Positions 6,629-9,135 of a stretch of DNA of 9,135 nucleotides are shown one piece after another. The DNA comes from JACKCP01 sp051744925 (GTDB lineage Bacteria; Desulfobacterota; Desulfobacteria; Desulfobacterales; JACKCP01): NCBI GenBank assembly GCA_051744925.1, contig JBNJDM010000085.1, forward strand, positions 1 through 9,135, in the 5' to 3' direction. The notes beneath the pieces were generated by a model, which was not told the origin of the DNA, made no database searches, and saw only the letters and a program-made list of their open reading frames with translations. Position 1 is the stretch's first letter. Each line of letters begins with the position of its first letter. Both the position numbers and the translations under genes were made by a program.

Positions 6629-7372
6629 CTATTTAAAATAATTATTATACAAAAGTTCATACTCTTTTTGATTTTTAAATTTTTTTAGTGTTTCAGAAAA
6701 TTCCTCAACAGTTTCTTGTGAAACCCTGTCTTTATTAAAAATCATATAAAGCCCGTCTTTTTTGACAGGATTGTCAAGCAAAGGCTTAAGACCTTCAATA
6801 TTAAGCTTTTCCATTATATTATAACCGTTTCCAAGCTCTGCTACGGTATAATCGATTCTGTTTATTTTAAGTTTTTTAAAGTTTGTTTCATCTGCTGCAA
6901 CTTCATCATATTTACCTTTTGATTTAAGAAAGGACCAGAATTCATCAGTATATGAATAACCCCTTACAACTCCGGCAGTAAGACCTGCAAGATCTGAATA
7001 TTCTTCAAACTTTATATCTGAATCTGCTTTTACCCATACAACCCAGGGAGAAACAATAAGAGGTTCATCAGGATAAAATGCAAAGTCTTCTCTTTCTTTT
7101 GTATAATTGGCTGAAAAAAGGGCATCAGCTTGTCCGTTTTCAAGCATATATACAGCTCGCTTCCACGGCAGACCATTAACAGAATAATCAGATATTCCCA
7201 TTTTTTTTACAACAGTTTCAACAAGTTCTACACTGTAACCTGAAAGGCCTGAATCAGTTTCAATCTGATAAGGCGGCCAAATATCACATACAATTTCCAG
7301 TTCGGCTGATTTTAGATTCAAAGGTAGAATAAACAAAAAAACAAGAAAAAAAACCGGTATATACTTATTCAT
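6629..7372 (-). CDS. Periplasmic solute-binding protein, SBP_bac_3 family
   Basis: A 247-residue secreted protein. A signal peptide (residues 1 to about 23, hydrophobic FFLVFLFILPL, cleavage near KSA/EL) precedes a mature domain of the family-3 solute-binding type: an initial strand with DIWPPYQIE (30-38), SGYSVELVETVVKKMG (44-59), PWKRAVYMLENGQADALFS (69-87), TKERE (91-95), whose R94 lies where amino-acid binders place the arginine that holds the ligand carboxylate, and a second lobe from about residue 105. Length is normal for the family. No permease or ATPase gene is adjacent, so it is either a distantly encoded ABC-transporter component or a stand-alone binding protein of a kind common in deltaproteobacteria; the ligand is unknown. 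The start is firm: a strong Shine-Dalgarno, AAAGGAGG, sits 7 bases before the ATG. It lies 79 bases after the cysteine-cluster gene on the same strand. Confidence 0.88.
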   Translation of the reverse strand: MNKYIPVFFLVFLFILPLNLKSAELEIVCDIWPPYQIETDSGLSGYSVELVETVVKKMGISDYSVNGLPWKRAVYMLENGQADALFSANYTKEREDFAFYPDEPLIVSPWVVWVKADSDIKFEEYSDLAGLTAGVVRGYSYTDEFWSFLKSKGKYDEVAADETNFKKLKINRIDYTVAELGNGYNIMEKLNIEGLKPLLDNPVKKDGLYMIFNKDRVSQETVEEFSETLKKFKNQKEYELLYNNYFK

Positions 7373-7451
7373 GGGATACCTCCTTTAAATTTTACAATGG
7401 AATGAAAAAGCAATGACAATAAGTATAAAGCATCCAAATATATATTAAAAG

Positions 7452-8084
7452 CTAAATCCTCCCGGCAAGTTTTTTCCAGTCTATCTCCTGGATATTTTTA
7501 GCAAACTGATGTATTTGACCCGATTTAACAAATTCTTTTTTTTCTTTTCTGTCTGTAATTCCGTGTATAGAAACCATAAATGATAATGCTTTATTTTTTA
7601 CTTTTTCATCAGGTGTAAGCACGTCTTTGCGTCTTGTATAAAAAGGATCTTCGCCCGGAGCACAGGATTTACCAAAAACATTGAAATGACGGCATGCAAG
7701 AGGCCTCATGGGATGAATACCGCATGCCCCTCCCTCAAGAAGAAAAGGACAGGAATCGCCCGGTTTAAAATTTTCAAGCTTTATTTTTAAGGATTTTTTA
7801 GTTTCAGGCTCAGCTTTTAAAATAACGTACCAATAAACCCCAAGCAGCTCCATTGGATATACAGGAATTGTCACATGTGTAGAACAACATGTGGAACAAC
7901 CCTTTGCACAGGCAAGTCTCCGACCTTTTTTCTCCTGCTCAAGAATCTTTTCAAATATACCTTTATCTGCTGTATAATAAGCATCAAGCAAGGCTGAAAG
8001 CCAGTCTGTTTCTTTTTCATCTTCAGGATATGAAAGTCTTTGTGGTTTTGAATAATTTTTTAATAAGCCGCTGTTCCTGTTCAT
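7452..8084 (-). CDS. YkgJ-family cysteine-cluster protein (putative Fe/Zn-binding)
   Basis: A 210-residue cytoplasmic protein with the YkgJ/CxxCxxCC signature (Zn- or Fe-chelating family, UPF0153-like). Eight cysteines stand in the core: C59, C63, C66 and C67 in CAKGCSTCC; C112 in CPFL; C121 in GACGIHP; C131 in RPLACRHF; and C141 shortly after. The pattern CPFL..GGACGIHPMRPLACR is the most diagnostic part. Family members are thought to bind iron-sulfur or zinc, but no reaction is established. The N-terminal 50 residues and the Lys-rich C-terminus carry no recognisable motif. An AAGG Shine-Dalgarno lies 8 bases before the ATG. The gene could be co-transcribed with the solute-binding protein 79 bases downstream, but that gene has its own strong ribosome-binding site and nothing links them functionally. 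Confidence 0.88.
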   Translation of the reverse strand: MNRNSGLLKNYSKPQRLSYPEDEKETDWLSALLDAYYTADKGIFEKILEQEKKGRRLACAKGCSTCCSTHVTIPVYPMELLGVYWYVILKAEPETKKSLKIKLENFKPGDSCPFLLEGGACGIHPMRPLACRHFNVFGKSCAPGEDPFYTRRKDVLTPDEKVKNKALSFMVSIHGITDRKEKKEFVKSGQIHQFAKNIQEIDWKKLAGRI

Positions 8085-8365
8085 AATCTATACCTTAATC
8101 CGTATATGTTGAAAGTTTCAAATCGTTCAATCCGAGTATAAAATCATTTCAGAACAATCTTTGCAACTTTGTTTTTTAAATTCAGCCTCTGACAATTAAT
8201 AGTAATGAAACATGCAAAGTGTATATTTATTACCCGATGAAACTTTTTTACACACCTTAATATACACACATGAAAGGGATAAGATTTTATATAAAAATTT
8301 AAAATTCACACTCCGATATAAATTATCAAATAATTTCAACACATTATAATAAGATACTTTAAAAT
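8085..8365. other. Gene-free regulatory region between divergent units
   Basis: No coding frame is supported here. It separates the minus-strand cysteine-cluster gene from the plus-strand sigma-54-type promoter at 8365. It contains a 13-base palindrome TTGAAA-G-TTTCAA (8109-8121) close to the cysteine-cluster gene start and the spaced inverted repeat at 8219-8267. Otherwise it is AT-rich DNA. Confidence 0.6.
8219..8267. promoter_or_regulatory. Spaced inverted repeat, candidate enhancer for the sigma-54-type promoter
   Basis: GTGTATATT (8219-8227) and AATATACAC (8259-8267) are perfect 9-bp inverted copies separated by 31 bases. Their midpoint lies about 148 bases before the predicted start at 8391, the usual distance for sites bound by sigma-54 activator proteins. 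The spacing of the arms is larger than a normal single operator, so this may be two half-sites or chance in AT-rich DNA. Confidence 0.35.
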
Positions 8366-8379
8366 GGCATAAATATTGT
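8365..8379 (+). promoter_or_regulatory. Sigma-54-like (-24/-12) promoter 1, upstream of putative small RNA
   Basis: TGGCAT-AAATA-TTGT matches the consensus TGGCAC-N5-TTGC with exact spacing. The -24 GG is intact (8366-8367) and the -12 GC is GT. Predicted transcription start is about 8391. Support comes from the near-identical arrangement at 8604 and from the plus-strand terminator downstream at 8506. Confidence 0.5.
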
Positions 8380-8411
8380 ATTATAAGTAAGTAAATTACA
8401 GGCAGTGGCGG

Positions 8412-8468
8412 ATGTCTGAATTTAAAAATAAAACGTTTCTCCTCCGGGCCTTAAACAAGGCAGGTTAA
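8412..8468 (+). CDS. Possible 18-residue peptide inside the putative small RNA
   Basis: ATG at 8412 opens 18 codons reading MSEFKNKTFLLRALNKAG, ending at TAA (8466-8468), wholly within the predicted small transcript. Upstream there is only a poor Shine-Dalgarno (AGG at 8400-8402, or GGCGG directly abutting the ATG), and the ATG would sit at the edge of hairpin 1. An open frame this short can occur by chance, so this is listed as a possibility only. Confidence 0.2.
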   Translation: MSEFKNKTFLLRALNKAG

Positions 8469-8505
8469 TATAAAACCAGGTAACTACTCCGGTTTTCTCC
8501 CTCTT

Positions 8506-8537
8506 AAAGGGCGGCTTTAATGCCGCCCTTTTCCTTT
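8506..8537 (+). terminator. Rho-independent terminator of the putative small RNA
   Basis: AAAGGGCGGC (8506-8515) pairs perfectly with GCCGCCCTTT (8522-8531) around TTTAAT, and the stem runs into TTTTCCTTT. The U-rich tail exists only on the plus strand (the minus side reads AAGAGGG), so it points rightward. No plus-strand gene lies between 3975 and this site. Confidence 0.9.
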
Positions 8538-8603
8538 ATAATAAAAGCAATATCAGTTTAAAATACTTTAACAAATCAGAAAAAGTACATGCGGAACTAA
8601 AAA

Positions 8604-8618
8604 TGGCACGAATATTGA
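8604..8618 (+). promoter_or_regulatory. Sigma-54-like (-24/-12) promoter 2, upstream of the ZraP/Spy-like gene
   Basis: TGGCAC-GAATA-TTGA has a perfect -24 block (GG at 8605-8606) and correct spacing, with GA in place of GC at -12. Predicted start is about 8630, leaving a 29-base leader that retains the strong Shine-Dalgarno at 8647-8651. In E. coli the related zraP gene is transcribed by sigma-54 with the activator ZraR, which makes this reading coherent. Confidence 0.6.
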
Positions 8619-8658
8619 TGTAGTTATAAATAAAAAAAACTTAAGCGGAGGTTAAAAA

Positions 8659-9105
8659 ATGAACAAAATAGTATTGGCAGTTACAGCTTTCTGCCTGGTT
8701 TCTGTATCCGCATTTTCAGCAGCATATGCAATGAGAGGCGGGCTTCCGGGATACGGACACGGAATGTACGAAAATCCCGGACAATGTATGAACGGACTTA
8801 CACAACAGGAACAGCAGACTGTACTTGATAAAAAAAACAGTTTCCTAAATGAAACAAGATCACTGCGCAAAGAAATTTTTGAAAAAAGAATGGTACTTGA
8901 AAAAGAAATAGTAAAAAAGAATCCTGATCAGTCTAAAGTTAAACAGCTTAGAAAAAATATTTATTCTTTGAGAAAAAACCTTGAATCCAAAAGAGCTGAT
9001 CATATTGAGAAATTAAATGAGATAATCCCTGGATTTGAAGAGTTTGGTTTCAGGAATAATATGAGAAAAGGAACCATGGGCAGAGGAAATATGATGAATA
9101 ATTAG
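8659..9105 (+). CDS. Periplasmic ZraP/Spy/CpxP-like (LTXXQ, heavy-metal-resistance type) protein
   Basis: A 148-residue secreted protein. The signal peptide is residues 1-24 (cleavage after AYA). The mature N-terminus, rich in Gly, His and Met (MRGGLPGYGHGMYENPGQCM), offers possible metal ligands H34 and C43, in roughly the place where ZraP has its zinc motif. An LTQQEQQ (47-53) opens a long charged helical region (about 47-124, with FLNETRSLRKEIFEKR and LRKNIYSLRKNLESKR) of the Spy/CpxP/ZraP helical type. The C-terminus (NNMRKGTMGRGNMMNN) is again Met-rich and could bind copper or zinc. Family members act in the periplasm as metal-responsive chaperones or as feedback regulators of two-component systems. 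The role here is inferred. GGAGG (8647-8651) lies 7 bases before the ATG, and the -24/-12 promoter lies just upstream. No zraS/zraR pair is in the window. Confidence 0.85.
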   Translation: MNKIVLAVTAFCLVSVSAFSAAYAMRGGLPGYGHGMYENPGQCMNGLTQQEQQTVLDKKNSFLNETRSLRKEIFEKRMVLEKEIVKKNPDQSKVKQLRKNIYSLRKNLESKRADHIEKLNEIIPGFEEFGFRNNMRKGTMGRGNMMNN

Positions 9106-9135
9106 TATTTGGCCGAAAACTAGAATTTTTTGTTC

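Larger units (their letters stand above)
8391..8537 (+). ncRNA. Putative sigma-54-dependent small RNA
   Basis: The start is predicted from the -24/-12 element at 8365-8379 and the end from the terminator at 8506-8537, giving about 147 nt. Visible structure: hairpin 1, CAGGCA (8399-8404) with UGUCUG (8413-8418) around GUGGCGGA; an A/U-rich unpaired linker ending in UUUCUCCUCC (8436-8445); hairpin 2, GCCUU (8448-8452) with AAGGC (8457-8461); hairpin 3, AAAACC-a-GG (8472-8480) with CCGGUUUU (8489-8496); and the terminator. No plus-strand gene lies upstream for the terminator to serve (the neighbouring gene runs the other way), which argues for a dedicated short transcript. The unpaired CUCCUCC could pair with Shine-Dalgarno sequences. 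It may also or instead encode an 18-residue peptide (8412-8468). No known RNA family was recognised. Confidence 0.5.

Noticed and set aside
7391..7419. Sigma-70-like promoter TTGTCA-N17-TGTAAA on the minus strand before the solute-binding protein gene
   Set aside because: Its predicted start would fall inside the strong Shine-Dalgarno of that gene, which would cripple translation, so the match is probably chance in AT-rich DNA.
8430..8500. Resemblance of CUCCGGGCCUUAAAC and ACUCCGG to a c-di-GMP-I (GEMM) riboswitch
   Set aside because: Only short words match. The conserved GGACGCAAAGCC-type core and tetraloop-receptor arrangement are missing, and the ZraP-like gene appears to have its own promoter downstream of the terminator.
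8402..8505. Cobalamin-riboswitch-like pieces on the minus strand (CCGCCACTG, AAGAGGGA)
   Set aside because: The two pieces appear in the right order, but the CCCCGC.ACTGT core and the other conserved boxes are absent. The strand has no U-run terminator, and the gene downstream is not related to cobalamin.
8652..8870. Open frame of 72 codons on the minus strand opposite the ZraP-like gene
   Set aside because: It overlaps the signal peptide and helical region of a well-supported plus-strand gene and has no ribosome-binding site or motif.

Overview
The window is about 9.1 kb of AT-rich bacterial DNA with A/T-ending codons. It carries eight protein-coding genes (one cut by the window edge), a long repeat-filled intergenic region, and a regulatory region with a candidate small RNA. 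The protein families, the sigma-54-type promoters and the REP-like debris fit a Gram-negative deltaproteobacterium (Desulfobacterota, sulfate-reducer type). That placement is an inference from gene style. No marker gene in the window fixes the taxonomy.

Left part, plus strand (1-4012): the 3' end of threonyl-tRNA synthetase (thrS); an orphan membrane sensor histidine kinase; a Cupin_5/DUF985 protein; and a NYN-domain putative nuclease fused to a cold-shock-like RNA-binding domain. A strong hairpin at 3981-4012 separates these genes from the convergent minus-strand acyl-CoA ligase, which starts at a TTG codon.

Middle (5654-6628): almost 1 kb with no gene. It holds at least five kinds of short repeat or hairpin: a long imperfect inverted repeat, two REP-like hairpins, a degenerate direct repeat, a triple-hairpin unit and small GCTAAT-type repeats. 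It reads as a landing zone for small non-autonomous elements. No transposase is present.

Right part: two minus-strand genes, a YkgJ-type cysteine-cluster protein and a secreted SBP_bac_3 solute-binding protein. Then, on the plus strand, comes a region (8085-8658) with two similar -24/-12 (sigma-54) promoter-like sequences 239 bp apart. The second sits just ahead of a secreted ZraP/Spy/CpxP-like protein. The first has no ordinary gene behind it, but about 115 bases downstream of its predicted start lies a textbook Rho-independent terminator pointing the same way. This predicts a transcript of about 147 nt with three hairpins, an unpaired UCUCCUCC stretch able to pair with Shine-Dalgarno sequences (including that of the ZraP-like gene), and possibly an 18-codon peptide. 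This putative sigma-54-dependent RNA, probably co-regulated with an envelope-stress or metal-response protein, is the most interesting candidate here. It rests on sequence pattern alone.
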